Below are positions 52,899 to 63,034 of a DNA stretch of 64,000 nucleotides, in pieces. This DNA comes from Henricia sp. BOLD:AAB3569. Taxonomy: Eukaryota; Echinodermata; Asteroidea; Spinulosida; Echinasteridae. Within the stretch, counting starts at the first letter, position 1. Every line of letters starts with the position of its first letter. The stretch is from contig JBBELK010000368.1 in assembly GCA_037783545.1 (NCBI GenBank), positions 806,001-870,000 on the forward strand, given 5' to 3'. Made by a program: the position numbers and the translations under genes. The notes beneath the pieces were generated by a model, which was given only the letters and a program-made list of their open reading frames with translations, did not search any database and was not told where the DNA came from.

Positions 52899-55800
52899 AT
52901 GGCGGTTTGTTTACGGTCTCCCGGAAGTATTTTCAGCAAGAGGACAGCTAGATTATTTCAAGGACATGTTTGCCGAAGATTTGCCGCTTCAGATGGAGCG
53001 GCCAAGAAACCTGTGCAGACAGACCTGACATGGGGACAATATTTTTTTAGGTTTGTCGGTTTTTCATTACACTTTTTAATATTAATAGGCCTAACGTTAG
53101 TACGTTAAAACTTATTTTTCTGTATTACGTAAATACCGGCATAGTCACTAGGTCTGTGATGTCGCCACCCTATTCATCAGCCATTGTTTATCAATAGGGC
53201 GGCGAGGTCACATACCTGGCGAGTAGGCCTATACCATGTATACCGACATTTATGTTATATGGAACAAATATTTCAAGGAAATTAGGCCTACTTCCTGGAA
53301 TCAACATATATACTTCCCCACATGCACTTTCTCCGCAAATGTTGCTTTTCAATAGAAAAATTACATTTTCTTCTTCAAAAATTGCATTCAGTTAGTGCAC
53401 AAGATGACCATTCACACGCGTACGCAGCGCCCTCTATTGTTGCGATTACCCACGAACCACTTAATTTCCAACAGAAGTGCAAGTGGGAAGTATATCTTAG
53501 AATTTTGGATGATCTGTTGATTATAGGAGGTAATTTCCCTGAAATCTTTGTTCAATGTATACGGAAAAAATACCTTTTAAAGTTTAGGCTCAAACCAAAT
53601 ATCTGATTAGCAAAATTGCAGAATATCCCGCAACTCTCGGTCCAAGAAGCATACCCTGTGGTTTCCAAAGTTTGTGTTATAAACATGATGTAAAAAGAAG
53701 TCCGGTCCGAGAACCAGCCAAAGTCACAATGGACAACAAACATGCGCAATAAGAATTAAGATCATTTTTGAGTTGTGGGATATTTTTCAGTTAACAAGAA
53801 GTGGTAAAAATTGGAGCAATCTGTTGAAAAGCCTGAAAAATATACCTCTTTTTAATATCCATAAGGGAGTTTCACATTCTGCGGCCATCTTGAAATAAGC
53901 GCCACCATTCGACTTACGAAAGCCAGTTGAGGGGAACAAAATTGCTTGGCCAGCCAATGAGAATGCTTGTGACGCAATTGACTAGCAAATTTACAAATGC
54001 TAGCCAATTGCATTTTCATTGGCCGGCCGAGCAATTTTGTTTCCCTCAACTGGCTTTTGTAAGTCGAATGGTGGCGCTTATTTCAAGATGGCCGCAGAAT
54101 GTGAAACTCCCTTAATACCCTCCCTAAACCTTTCCCACCCTTCTTTGCCACAAACAACTCATAAATTCCCGGTAGTGTGCACAAAGAAGTTGCATAATAT
54201 TACTCACTTGTCTAATTGTAATTTTAATCTGCCTTTTTCCTCCCACATATTTCTTCTTGGGAAACGTTATTGCTGTCAACAGCACAGTAAGTATATGCAA
54301 TCATTTTCCGATCTTGTTAAAAAATACATAGCAAATATGGTCGGCTTATTTCTAGTTTGTAGAAGTAGTATTTTTTCATGCAAATGTTATGAATTTAATA
54401 GGCCTAACACTAACAATTGGAATTGATAGATGATTTTAAAGGCACAGGCTCGTCAGCAATGAGCGCACGCCAGATTTGTGCCACAAAATACGCAGCTCCA
54501 TGCCTTTGCTATGGAGCTGCGTATTTCAGGGCACGGATTTGGCGCGTGCGCATTGCTGACGAGCCTGTGCCTTTAAAATATAATCAGTCTGAGTTGCTCA
54601 GACTTTTGTGACATTATTCACTTTACATTACCGTATTCACTTTACTCAGAAATGCAGCATTTTGCGCCACGACTAGTCTATTTAGATTGATGCAATGTCT
54701 CTCACTAACTGATCTTTCATCGTTTCATCCCTTCTTAGCATTTCTGGGGTCCTGGTAAGTACACTGCTTATTTGCTTGTTTGTAATATTAGTTATCCCAC
54801 GAGCACGAGTGGAATACGGCATAATGTTAGTGCGTCTATCTGCCTCCCACGAGGCCGAAGGCCGAGTGGGATATGGGATGCAGATGCACTACATTATGCT
54901 GTATTCCACAAGCGCGAGTAGGATAACAAATTTATCTTCAAGCAAACTTTACGCACTAAAAACGTGTGCACTCTGCAATACACGCGCAGGCTGCAATACA
55001 TGCGTGGGACGCAGTGCAGAGAATCACTTGCATAATAAGCCACATCGGATGCACACGCGTCACATTTGAATTGGCAGTAGTGTATTATGCAGTGTAGGGA
55101 TATCTTGGAATACCATGGTGCATTACGCCGAGTGCAATATGAGAATCGGAAGAGGTACATTGTGTATGTATGGAACATTATCACACTGTTGGTTGCCATG
55201 GATCTACCAATCAGAACCACGGATTCAAGTTTGCTTGAAGATTAATATGAGTATTTATAAGAGGCATATAGTGCACATCAGGATTACGTTAGCTGAGAAA
55301 TATTATTGCATTATAAATAGTTGTGCTTAGGCCAAACAAAATAAATGGTGCGTTTACGGTAACGGCCTAAAAAAAATCCAGGTAGGTAGGTAGGAAAATA
55401 ATGTTATCCTATCTTTTTTTTTTACATTTCAGTTCATGCATTTGCGTGTTGTTTTGCAATGTTCATGTACAAGTGTAGAAAATGTTATGTTCGTTGGAAA
55501 TTATTGCAAATAGTGCTCATTTAAAATTATCAATCTGAAAATTGGCAAAAATAAGTTTGAGGTCGGCAATTTGGCCTCAATAATTCCAGGTAGGTCGGGT
55601 TACCGTAAACACACCATTTATTTTGTTTGGCCTGAGTGTACCGCTATTTCACAGTCGGCCCACATTTAAGCATGCGCATGCTGAGGATGGCTATTTTTGC
55701 AACACTTTCTTTTAAAAGGTAATTTTGCTTTGATTGTTTTAATGCAGTTGCTAACTGGGGAATCCCCCTTGCGGCTATGGGTGATATGCGAAGGGACCCT

Positions 55801-58064
55801 GAGATCATCAGCCCAAGAATGACAGCAGGTACAATTGATTCTTAAAGGATCGTGTACAGATTTGTACAGAAAATATATTTCGTTCTAACCTAACAATCAT
55901 ATAAAATATCTCCCCAAAATAATATCCGTTGGAAGAAATCAAGAAATTTGCAATCTCCATTTTGGATGTACAAGCAAATAAATTAAATTAGTTTACAAGA
56001 CATCGGTGTTTTTTTTTAATGATATATCTTTGAGAATGTACAGATTCAGGGCGCGAAATTTCAGAATGATAATGAGAAAAATATGACAAATGATATGGGG
56101 CCAATTTCATAGAGGTGTTTACACTATGAACATCTAACAATGGAAATTGGGCACACACCATTGTTACTAACAATGGGGTTACAATGAACATGTTTGCTCA
56201 TAGTGTTAAGCACAAAAATTTGCTTAAGTACAAAAAAATCTTGCTCAGTAGAGAATGTTACCTGTGAAATCTTCATGTGATAAAAATAGTGTATGACCAG
56301 TGTTAGTGGACTGTTTCATTACCGTGACAATTACATAAAATATTTGCTGGTAACCTCATTTTATCAAGCAAGGGTTTTCATGCTTAAGCAATTTTTCATG
56401 CTTAAGCAGCTCTATAAAATTGGCCCATGGTGTCAAAATGTCAACATCCATGTGAAAAATGGGGGCCTCAAAAATGTGATCAGGACACGCTTTTTTTCTC
56501 CCATCTTGGTTAGTTTCCTTTTTACATGCGTAATTTATTTTAAACTATCTTTCCTTGACTTTCTGGTAAACATTTTGTTGATGCAAAACTACATGTACAT
56601 GTACATTTGTTCTCCAGATAATCATTATACAGCACTTCCTTTTGCAATAAAATACATGTACCGTAATACCAGCACTGTCCAGTTTATGCATAAACAAGCA
56701 TGGTGATGCTGGTACATTTGCTTAAAATGTACAAAAAATAGTCGTACATGTACAAAGGAATTAATTTCAATGCATTTTGATTCTGTGATAATTTTTGAGC
56801 AAACATTTAATTTCATCTTCCAATTTCTTTCCCTTTAGCACTGTGCGTTTACTCGGCTCTTTTCATGCGGTTTGCTTGGATGGTCAAGCCTCGTAATAGT
56901 CTTCTATTTGCCTGTCATTTCACAAATGAATGCGCTCAGATTGGGCAAATGGGCCGCTGGATCAAGTATAACTAGTAAGCATTTGAATGTCCTCTCAATA
57001 TTTGTAGTTTAATGAAATGATTACTACATAATTACATAATTGGGAGTTTTAGATTGTCACGTCAACTATGTGGACTGCGACGTGATGACGTCGATGTCTG
57101 AGGCTTTGCGCATGCATGTTTAAGCAGTCACTGGCTATCTATCACATCATATCACCTCATTCTCACTCGAGAAATCGCTTCGTTCGACGATGATTCGACG
57201 AAGAGTTTTCCTGATGTGAATGCACGCCTCTTCATTCGACGATGATTAGAATCGCTTCATTCGACGAAGCAAATAGCTTCATTTGACGAAGACTTCGCTT
57301 CATTCGACGAAGAAATTGCTTCATTCAATGAAGAAATTGCTTCATTCGACGAAGAAATTGCTTCATTCAACAAAGAAATCGCTTCATTCGATGAAGCAAA
57401 TTTGTAATGAGAATGCTCCCTTCGTTCGACGAAACAATTTGGCAGGCCTGGTTGCACAAGTGCGTTGTGTGTCAAGCGCCCAGCAAGCGTTGTTTTTGAC
57501 GCGCACACAGTGCGTCTAGACGCGCGATGCGCATGTAAGACCTCCCACAGCTTCATTTGATCTTCGTTAGCGGTCGTTTATAATGTGTACGGTACCGCTC
57601 TTCATTCAATCTTCGTTCGATCTTCGTTAAGTGATATGTGAACGCACGTTTCATTAACAAACGATGATTAACTAATCTTCGTCGAACGAAGCGATTTCTC
57701 TAGTGAGAACGGGGTCAAAGTCACAATTTATGGCAAAGTGCCTTGCCCAAGGGTACAATAAGCCATCACTCCAACCCACAATCTGAAGAATTAACCAAGG
57801 CTCGAGTTTGACACACTAGACCTTTGGGCTATGATACCTCTGTCAAGGCAACACATCAAAGTTGTAGTTCAGCATTGAATCGTCAAATAACGTAAAAACA
57901 GACAAAATTTACAGTTTTGTCGTCTTTTTTGATTTGTTTTATTAATATACAGTGGTTCTCCAACACCAACACCAGTAGTAGAAGTGACCTCGGCAACTAA
58001 ACCTGCGGAATCAGCAACTAAAGTTTCTGATGGAGAACATCTAGAATCTGAAAAAAATAAATAA
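52899..58064 (+). CDS. MPC1: Mitochondrial pyruvate carrier subunit 1, six exons including a 16-nt and a probable 4-nt exon, 166 aa
   Basis: Exons: 52899-53050, 54283-54286 (CACA), 54739-54754, 55748-55828, 56839-56974, 57953-58064; total 501 nt. Exon 1 gives a basic, Ser/Arg-rich start ([20 protein letters not shown]) like a mitochondrial presequence and ends WGQYFF. The core then reads [74 protein letters not shown], which is the MPC1 signature in order (HFWGPVANWG, RFA..V.PRN..LFACH..NE). With MPC2 it forms the inner-membrane heterodimer importing pyruvate. The tail (T-P-rich, ending ESEKNK) is longer than the vertebrate one; human MPC1 is 109 aa. AATAAATAAA overlaps the stop. If the 4-nt exon is not real, an alternative donor at 53055 gives RF instead of ST with the same length. 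Confidence 0.9.
53862..54118. mobile_element. MITE in MPC1 intron 1 (TAAGGGAGTTTCACATTCTG ends)
   Basis: Inverted arms of about 85 bp (GCGGCCATCTTGAAATAAGC / GCTTATTTCAAGATGGCCGC; GTTGAGGGGAACAAAATTGC / GCAATTTTGTTTCCCTCAAC). Confidence 0.85.
54283..54286 (+). CDS. MPC1: Probable 4-nt micro-exon of MPC1 (CACA)
   Basis: GCTGTCAACAG|CACA|GTAAGT. Joined to exon 1 (phase 2, ending AG) and the 16-nt exon (phase 0, starting CAT) it supplies Ser-Thr just before His-Phe-Trp-Gly-Pro, the residues MPC1 proteins carry there. Both splice sites are close to consensus. Transcript support is needed. Confidence 0.6.
54430..54582. mobile_element. Hairpin MITE, TTTAAAGGCACAGGCTCGTC family (copy 1, MPC1 intron 2)
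   Basis: Ends TTTAAAGGCACAGGCTCGTC / GACGAGCCTGTGCCTTTAAA; centre AATACGCAGCTCCATGCCTT..AAGG-type palindrome (GCAGCTCCAT / ATGGAGCTGC). Copies at 62317-62457 and 63571-63712. Confidence 0.85.
54739..54754 (+). CDS. MPC1: 16-nt exon of MPC1 (His-Phe-Trp-Gly-Pro)
   Basis: CCCTTCTTAG|CATTTCTGGGGTCCTG|GTAAGT. It encodes HFWGP plus one base of Val; the next exon supplies the rest (VANWGIP). Consensus borders and an invariant MPC1 motif make this exon secure despite its size. Confidence 0.88.
55330..55632. mobile_element. MITE in MPC1 intron 3 (GGCCAAACAAAATAAATGGT ends)
   Basis: Ends GGCCAAACAAAATAAATGGT and ACCATTTATTTTGTTTGGCC are exact inverses; the inner part (GTTTACGGTAACGGCC, CCAGGTAGG) also pairs. 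54770-55000 in the same intron has GCACGAGTGGAATAC-type inverted words. Confidence 0.85.
56097..56427. mobile_element. GGGCC-AATTTCAT MITE with ATG duplication, inserted in a 16940-family repeat
   Basis: Ends GGGCCAATTTCATAGAGG / CTCTATAAAATTGGCCC, flanked by ATG on both sides. The surrounding repeat (55850-56500) reads TGATATG..GTGTCAAAATGTC across the insertion; the uninterrupted copy at about 17213-17245 reads TGATATGGTATCAAAATCTC. Confidence 0.8.
57158..57712. mobile_element. MITE with TTCTCACTCGAGAAATCGCTT-like ends and internal TTCATTCGACGAAG minisatellite (MPC1 intron 5)
   Basis: Left CACTCGAGAAATCGCTTCG and right CGAAGCGATTTCTCTAGTG are inverted. Between them GAAGAAATTGCTTCATTCGA-type units of about 22 bp repeat six to seven times (57290-57395), with inverted ATCTTCGTTCGATCTTCGTT units on the right. 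Confidence 0.75.
57715..57845 (-). repeat. Decayed SINE related to 48725-48965
   Basis: ATTTATGGCAAAGTGCCTTG, CCCAAGGGTACAATAAGCC and a degenerate B-box (CTCCAACCCACAATC). Confidence 0.55.
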
Positions 58065-58249
58065 ACATCATCTAATTCTGCGAATATGTAGACACATTGC
58101 CCTGAGGCGCCAGACTATATCTGAGCCCAGAATTACGATTTTAGGTCAAAATATAGAGTTTATATTCCTCTCGCAGTTAGCATACAGCTTGTTTTATTTA
58201 GTTGGGAGATGTATATGATTTTTAAGTTTGTTATTTTCCCCAAACTTGT

Positions 58250-58444
58250 ATTGGGAGCTTTTACAGTAGGTCAAAAGGTTACGGGTCACTGTTGCTTGCC
58301 TCCAGAATGGAAGAGAACAATAGAGCCACGTAGGAAAACGCAAGTGGCTGCGAGCAGAAAATCATGTGGCTCTATTGTTCCCTTCCCTTCTGGAGGCAAG
58401 TAACAGTGACCCATAACCTTTTGACCTCCTGTGAAAGCTCCCAA
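58250..58444. mobile_element. MITE with TTGGGAGCTTT ends just downstream of MPC1
   Basis: ATTGGGAGCTTTTACAGTAG..AGGTTACGGGTCACTGTTGC and the inverse GTAACAGTGACCCATAACCT..GAAAGCTCCCAAT; central GAACAATAGAGCCAC / GTGGCTCTATTGTTC. Confidence 0.8.
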
Positions 58445-58654
58445 TTTGCTACAAATATCTCGACTGAATACAGCCAATATTTTAGGAATTTTGAGTGAAG
58501 TTTGCATATTTGCTAACTCATTTCGGAATTCTTTGTAAAAAGCAATATAAATGTACGGTATACGTGTGTATTGTACACAGAAAGACATTTTAATTTATCA
58601 GTTATTTTGGGCGCTTGGTTTTTTTTTTGGCTCTTGAATGTTTGGGTCTGGAAT

Positions 58655-59000
58655 TAGTGGGGTACCGTGGCTGAATGGTTTGGGTCACTGACTCGCAACA
58701 CTCGGTGAAAACTTGGCATTGCGGGATTGATACCCGGCCGTACCTGTGCCCTTGAGCAAGGCACTTATACACACTTGCTCCATCCTTCGGAGGGGATGTA
58801 AAGCCGTTGGTCTAGTGTGTTGTGTAACGCACTTAAAAGATCCCAGAGCATTCTTTCATGAAGAGCGAGGGGATTCCCCGGTGTCTCTTGCTGTCGGCTG
58901 CCAATGGCGCCACCCACCTATGCAGTATCTCAAGACACTTGTAAAGCTTCTTGCAATTCAGCCCATGGGCTGCGAATTGAAGTTCATTAAACCCAATTGA
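58655..59000 (+). repeat. tRNA-derived SINE with long tail
   Basis: Head GGGTACCGTGGCTGAATGGT (A-box-like), degenerate B-box GCGGGATTGATACCCGG, then GCCCTTGAGCAAGGCACTTA, CTCCATCCTTCGGAGGGGAT, AAAGCCGTTGGTC..GTGTG, AAGATCCCAGAGCA. This layout is common in SINEs of aquatic animals. The 84-codon frame here is not a gene. Confidence 0.75.
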
Positions 59001-59722
59001 TCACGTTCACAGACGCCATCTTCGTAGGAAGAAATGCTACTGCATATTAAACGCTATCAAGTACGCGCACGCACACGATGTAACATGTTCCAAACACACG
59101 CGCGTGTTGCTCAAAATTTGTTTGAAATACGGCACAGCTGATGCGCGTCACAAACAAATACGCTCAAAATTCTGATGCACGTGGCGATTTGTAGGAAGAA
59201 TTTGGATGCAAACACAAGTAACTTAACAATAGTATGTATAACGTCATTATGCAATTTTGTTGAACAAACAAAATTTAATATTTTTTAATTTCTCAAACAA
59301 ATATATGATATAGATATCATTCAGGCGGTAAAGTTATTCAAAATATACATTAATACATTTTTCGCACAATATTATCACACACGATTCCTATCTAAAAACT
59401 TAGATCAAACTTTGGAATGTTTAAATTTAGGAATGTAATATTAAATATAGCTAATACCTGTACGGATATTTTTTCTATAGTAGTGCTGACAAGTGGTAAT
59501 CTTGTAAAACACAAATTTGGAGTTTGCAGTGAAGACTTTTTGGGGTGAGAAAAAGAGAGCACACCCCAAATTAATTTTATTTTGAACACATAAGTTCATG
59601 CAAAAAGAGCTAGCAAGCCGTCTATTTAGTGTTTACAATAACCTCGTTTGTGTGTCTTTAAGACAACAAATTCAAGAGACTAAATCACCGCAAACTACCT
59701 AGTTGACCTTTAAAGTAGTATA
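59001..59722. other. Intergenic, nothing recognised
   Basis: AT-rich; short CACACGCGCGTG-like words near 59090. Confidence 0.3.
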
Positions 59723-59898
59723 CACTACTCAATTTGTTGTCTCTTCAAATGACTGTTTTCACCTATTTCTATGACAAGGTGTGTCTGTCATGCAGATACA
59801 ATTGTCTAATCATATACAAAATCATTCAAGCGGAATGCATACCCTCGATAAGATATCTGCGTACACCCCAAAATATCCCTAACTTATTCTAAGTAGTG
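59723..59898. mobile_element. Mariner-type MITE, TA-flanked
   Basis: TA|CACTACTCAA...ATTCTAAGTAGTG|TA with the family's interior (GTGACAAGGTG- and ATGCATACCCTC-like words). Confidence 0.7.
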
Positions 59899-60039
59899 TA
59901 TGTCAGGTTCAAGTCATATGCACTTGTGACAGGGTATGTAAAATACGGGAATAAAAAACACTCGATTTAACGTAAACGGCTGTTTTGGCTTTACTTTGTC
60001 ATGACTTTATCATTACATTTTAGGGGAGTTTTGTTTCAT

Positions 60040-60405
60040 AAATAGCCGTCGATTTTACTTTAATTACGAGTTGACAAGAAAAACGCGACTAAAAGTGTTG
60101 ATTGCAGTGGTATCAAACGCCACATTAATTTTTCCTGTGTAAAATGGTACCTTTGTGGGAGAAATTGCCAACTGAAGGTGCTTTAAAAAATAATAATAAT
60201 CTGCAGATTATTTTGTTTACCATATATTCAATGATTCAACACAAAAATCATGCATGGATTTGAAGGCCGGTTTCCAAAGTATTATACTGCATTTATGTGG
60301 CTGAAATTTCTACAAGGCAGTTTATCAACATTATTCTTTAGTTATGTAATGCTGCTGTTCCTGTTTTTAAAAGTTTTCCAATCATGTAATCTGTCTTTAA
60401 CATTT
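60040..60405 (-). repeat. Dispersed repeat, 11291 family, minus orientation
   Basis: Reverse-complement landmarks TGAGTTGACAAGAAAAA-like, CTACAAGGCAGTTTATCAAC, ATTCTTTAGTTATGTAATG and CAATCATGTAATCTGTC. Confidence 0.6.
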
Positions 60406-60412
60406 TTAAAGT

Positions 60413-60595
60413 ATGCTTGCGGGAATCGGGCAGGAATCTCAGGGAACCGACGGTCTGTATGACTATCGGAAAGCGCACATGTTGCAAATTGTGACGTCGT
60501 TATGCCTCGAGTTTATTGAAGAAAAGTTTGGAGGACAAAAGAGTCGGGTGTTAACTCGCGATTGTCGGCTAACCATATTTCAAAATAATCGTTAG
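60413..60595 (+). CDS. Small open frame of unknown nature (60 codons), possible exon
   Basis: Reads MLAGIGQESQGTDGLYDYRK, then AHMLQIVTSLCLEFIEEKFG. The sequence is compositionally balanced, unlike the surrounding AT-rich repeats. I recognise no family. AATC|GTTAGT at its end could be a donor. It may be a transposon remnant; a hairpin (TACTTTCAAGAAAAA / TTTTTCTTGAAAGTA) follows at once. Confidence 0.22.
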   Translation: MLAGIGQESQGTDGLYDYRKAHMLQIVTSLCLEFIEEKFGGQKSRVLTRDCRLTIFQNNR

Positions 60596-61321
60596 TACTT
60601 TCAAGAAAAAATTCCTCTTTTTCTTGAAAGTAACAAAACTAACAATCTGTCTAGCGCTGTATACAAGACGCATAGCAATGATATATCATTCTGACGCTGC
60701 CTTTATAGGCCTACACATTTTTTTACATGTACAATTACAAAATATTTCACTTTTTGATGTTTACATGTATCCTGACTTCCATGCATGACTAAGCAGGAAA
60801 GCCACATTGTACAGAATATGCGAAGGGAAGTAGTGGAAGAAAAGAATTGGAGGTCAGAAAAACAGTTCACAGGGTCGTGAGTTTGACTTATGTGTATGTT
60901 TAATCATGGAGTAGGAAACAGTTATTCACCTGGAACAGTGGAAGCCGTTTTCCCTATTCTGTGAACTAGCGGTAGGCGGTGACTGTTCTAAACTTCATGC
61001 TGGCTGTTTATGTTACTGATCTGAAGATTTTGGAATCAAGCCGCGAATTAAATATTTGTGTGGGCCGGGTTTTACGAACTTCCTCTAGTTTCCTTGGCCG
61101 GTGTTTCCTTTAGGCCCATGACCAGGCTCCAAACGAGCGCTGGCCGGGATTCCGAAGTGAAAGTCCCGTTCGTTTGTAGTCTCAGAGTCGGCGCGTGGAG
61201 CCCTTGATGAGTACGGTACATTCGCTGGCTTATAGAACTTCAGACTCTTGAAGTTTAGTGCCATTAGACAAATTATTTTGCCGCCTTGCCGTTTTTGGAA
61301 GTTTTAAACGGAGTTTTAGAG

Positions 61322-61366
61322 ATGGGTGATCGACTTATTAACGAAGGCTTGAAGACAATTTTCTTG
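61322..61366 (+). CDS. NOX: NOX1/2-type first coding exon (15 codons), + strand
   Basis: ATG GGT GAT... encodes MGDRLINEGLKTIFL and ends at a clean donor TTG|GTGAGT in phase 0. Human NOX2 begins MGNWAVNEGLSIFVIL with its first intron at this point. No continuation (a VWL...FYTR exon) was found on the + strand in the remaining 2.6 kb. The minus-strand NOX gene 11.6 kb away lacks precisely this exon and begins in phase 0. The exon is either the start of a second, divergent NOX gene running off the window, or the first exon of the same gene in an inverted piece. Confidence 0.65.
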
Positions 61367-62010
61367 GTGAGTTTTTGTTTCTGTTCACTTCAAGTTCAAG
61401 TTTTAGATTATGTCCTTGGGGAAGGTACTTTAGGCCTACTACAAGGGCATTTGGTTGCTTTAACGTGGATTTGTTACACCTGTCTACCAGGTTAATTCAT
61501 TTTGTAAAGAGGCTTAAAATGTACCTGTCTTGTTTTGGCTTTTGTCGTTTGTGTCAGAAACCATACTCTAGTTTTAAATCGGGAACAAAGAATATTTTTA
61601 ATTTAACGGAATTATTTTTAATTTAACGGAATACAATATTTTTAATTGATCTTTTTTGTGAAGTTTAATGGGATGTCTTTTGTTTGTGTATATGGGGCCA
61701 CATAATGTAGTTGATGTGTCAATAGTAGATAAATTGTTTTAAATTCATTGGTTGTCAAGCGCCTTAGAGCGTTTATTTTTAATGAATAGGGCGCTTTATA
61801 AATTTTGTATTATTATTATTATTATTAAAGATTTATGATTTAGCTTTCCCCACTTTTTAGCCAAAATGCATATCTGGGGTTTGGGTTTTTTTTTCCCTAC
61901 CGCCCATATATAAAGTTTGAAAGATTACTTTAATATTTAACCACTACCTAGGCCTATATTACTACGGAAGCGTGTTGCTGCCAACTTGAAATATTTGTTT
62001 TTAAATTTCG
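61367..62010. other. Sequence after the NOX-type exon; LINE/SINE 3' end with (ATT)n at 61750-61830
   Basis: GTCAAGCGCCTTAGAGCG..GGGCGCTTTATAAATTTTG followed by (TAT)n resembles the 3' end shared by CR1/L2-type LINEs and their SINEs. A tandem pair (TTTTTAATTTAACGGAAT) lies at about 61595-61632. Confidence 0.45.
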
Positions 62011-62011
62011 T

Positions 62012-62300
62012 GTAAACGACTTAGCTATCTCGTTTAAATGACTTAGCTATCTCGTTTAAACGACCTAGCTATCTCGTTTAAACGACCTAGCTATCTCGTT
62101 TAAACGACCTAGCTATCTCGTTTAAACGACTTAGCTATCTCGTTTAAACGACTTAGCTATCTCGTTTAAACGACTTCGCTATCTCGTTTAAACGACTTCG
62201 CTATCTCTTTTAAACGACTACTATCTTGTTTAAACAACTTAGCTATCTTGTTTAAATACTTAGCTGTCTAGTTTAAACGACATAACTTGTCCATCTCGTT
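62012..62300. repeat. 22-bp minisatellite CTCGTTTAAACGACTTAGCTAT
   Basis: About twelve units, each containing the 8-bp palindrome GTTTAAAC within TCGTTTAAACGA; decay increases towards the right end (62215-62300). Confidence 0.9.
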
Positions 62301-62316
62301 TATAGCTATCCCGTTT

Positions 62317-62457
62317 AAAGGCACAGGCTCGTCACCAATGCACGCGCGCCAAATTCGTGCCAAGAAAAACGCAGTGCCATAGCAAAGGCATGGAGCTGCG
62401 TATTTTGTAGCATGAATATGGCGCGCATGCATTGCTGACGAGCCTGTACCTTTTTAA
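62317..62457. mobile_element. Hairpin MITE, AAAGGCACAGGCTCGTC family (copy 2)
   Basis: TTTAAAGGCACAGGCTCGTC ... GACGAGCCTGTACCTTTTTA; centre CATAGCAAAGGCATGGAGCT. It abuts the end of the 22-bp minisatellite. Confidence 0.85.
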
Positions 62458-63034
62458 ATGAGATAAAAAAAATATTTGAAGTTGGCAGCAACATGCTTCC
62501 GTAATATAGAATTAGAGTTCGTTGTTTATTCTGCAAATTGTGTACTTTTTTAAACATGAAATTTGCAACTATGCAATGCTGATTCACCAACGGGATATGT
62601 AGTTTCTATTTACATGTACATTAACCTACCAGGAAGGTTTACCTACTTTCTCAAACACCATTGAGGTAACACCCTGTCTATAATTATATCCTGGTTTGTG
62701 ACCCCACTAAAAACGAAATAGGCCCAGTTTTTAATCACAATAGTTTTTCCAATAAAGCCCCAATTTCCAACTTGGTTTGTAGACAGTACAATAAATGAAC
62801 CTGGGTACACATAATGTACAGAAAATCCTAAAGCAAAGGTTCTTTGATACAGAGGCTTGTAAAGAACTTATTGTAAAGAAATGTATATCTCAGGGCCACA
62901 TTTATCTTCTTATTCAACAGGATTATCCTGTCGCAATACTACGATTTGTGTTTTATTGCATATAGGGCCTTTTACTGCATAGGATGCCCCATGGAGTTCT
63001 TTTTTTAAATATATGTAGCTAGAATTATAAGTTC
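62458..63034. other. No feature recognised
   Basis: AT-rich intergenic sequence. Confidence 0.3.
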
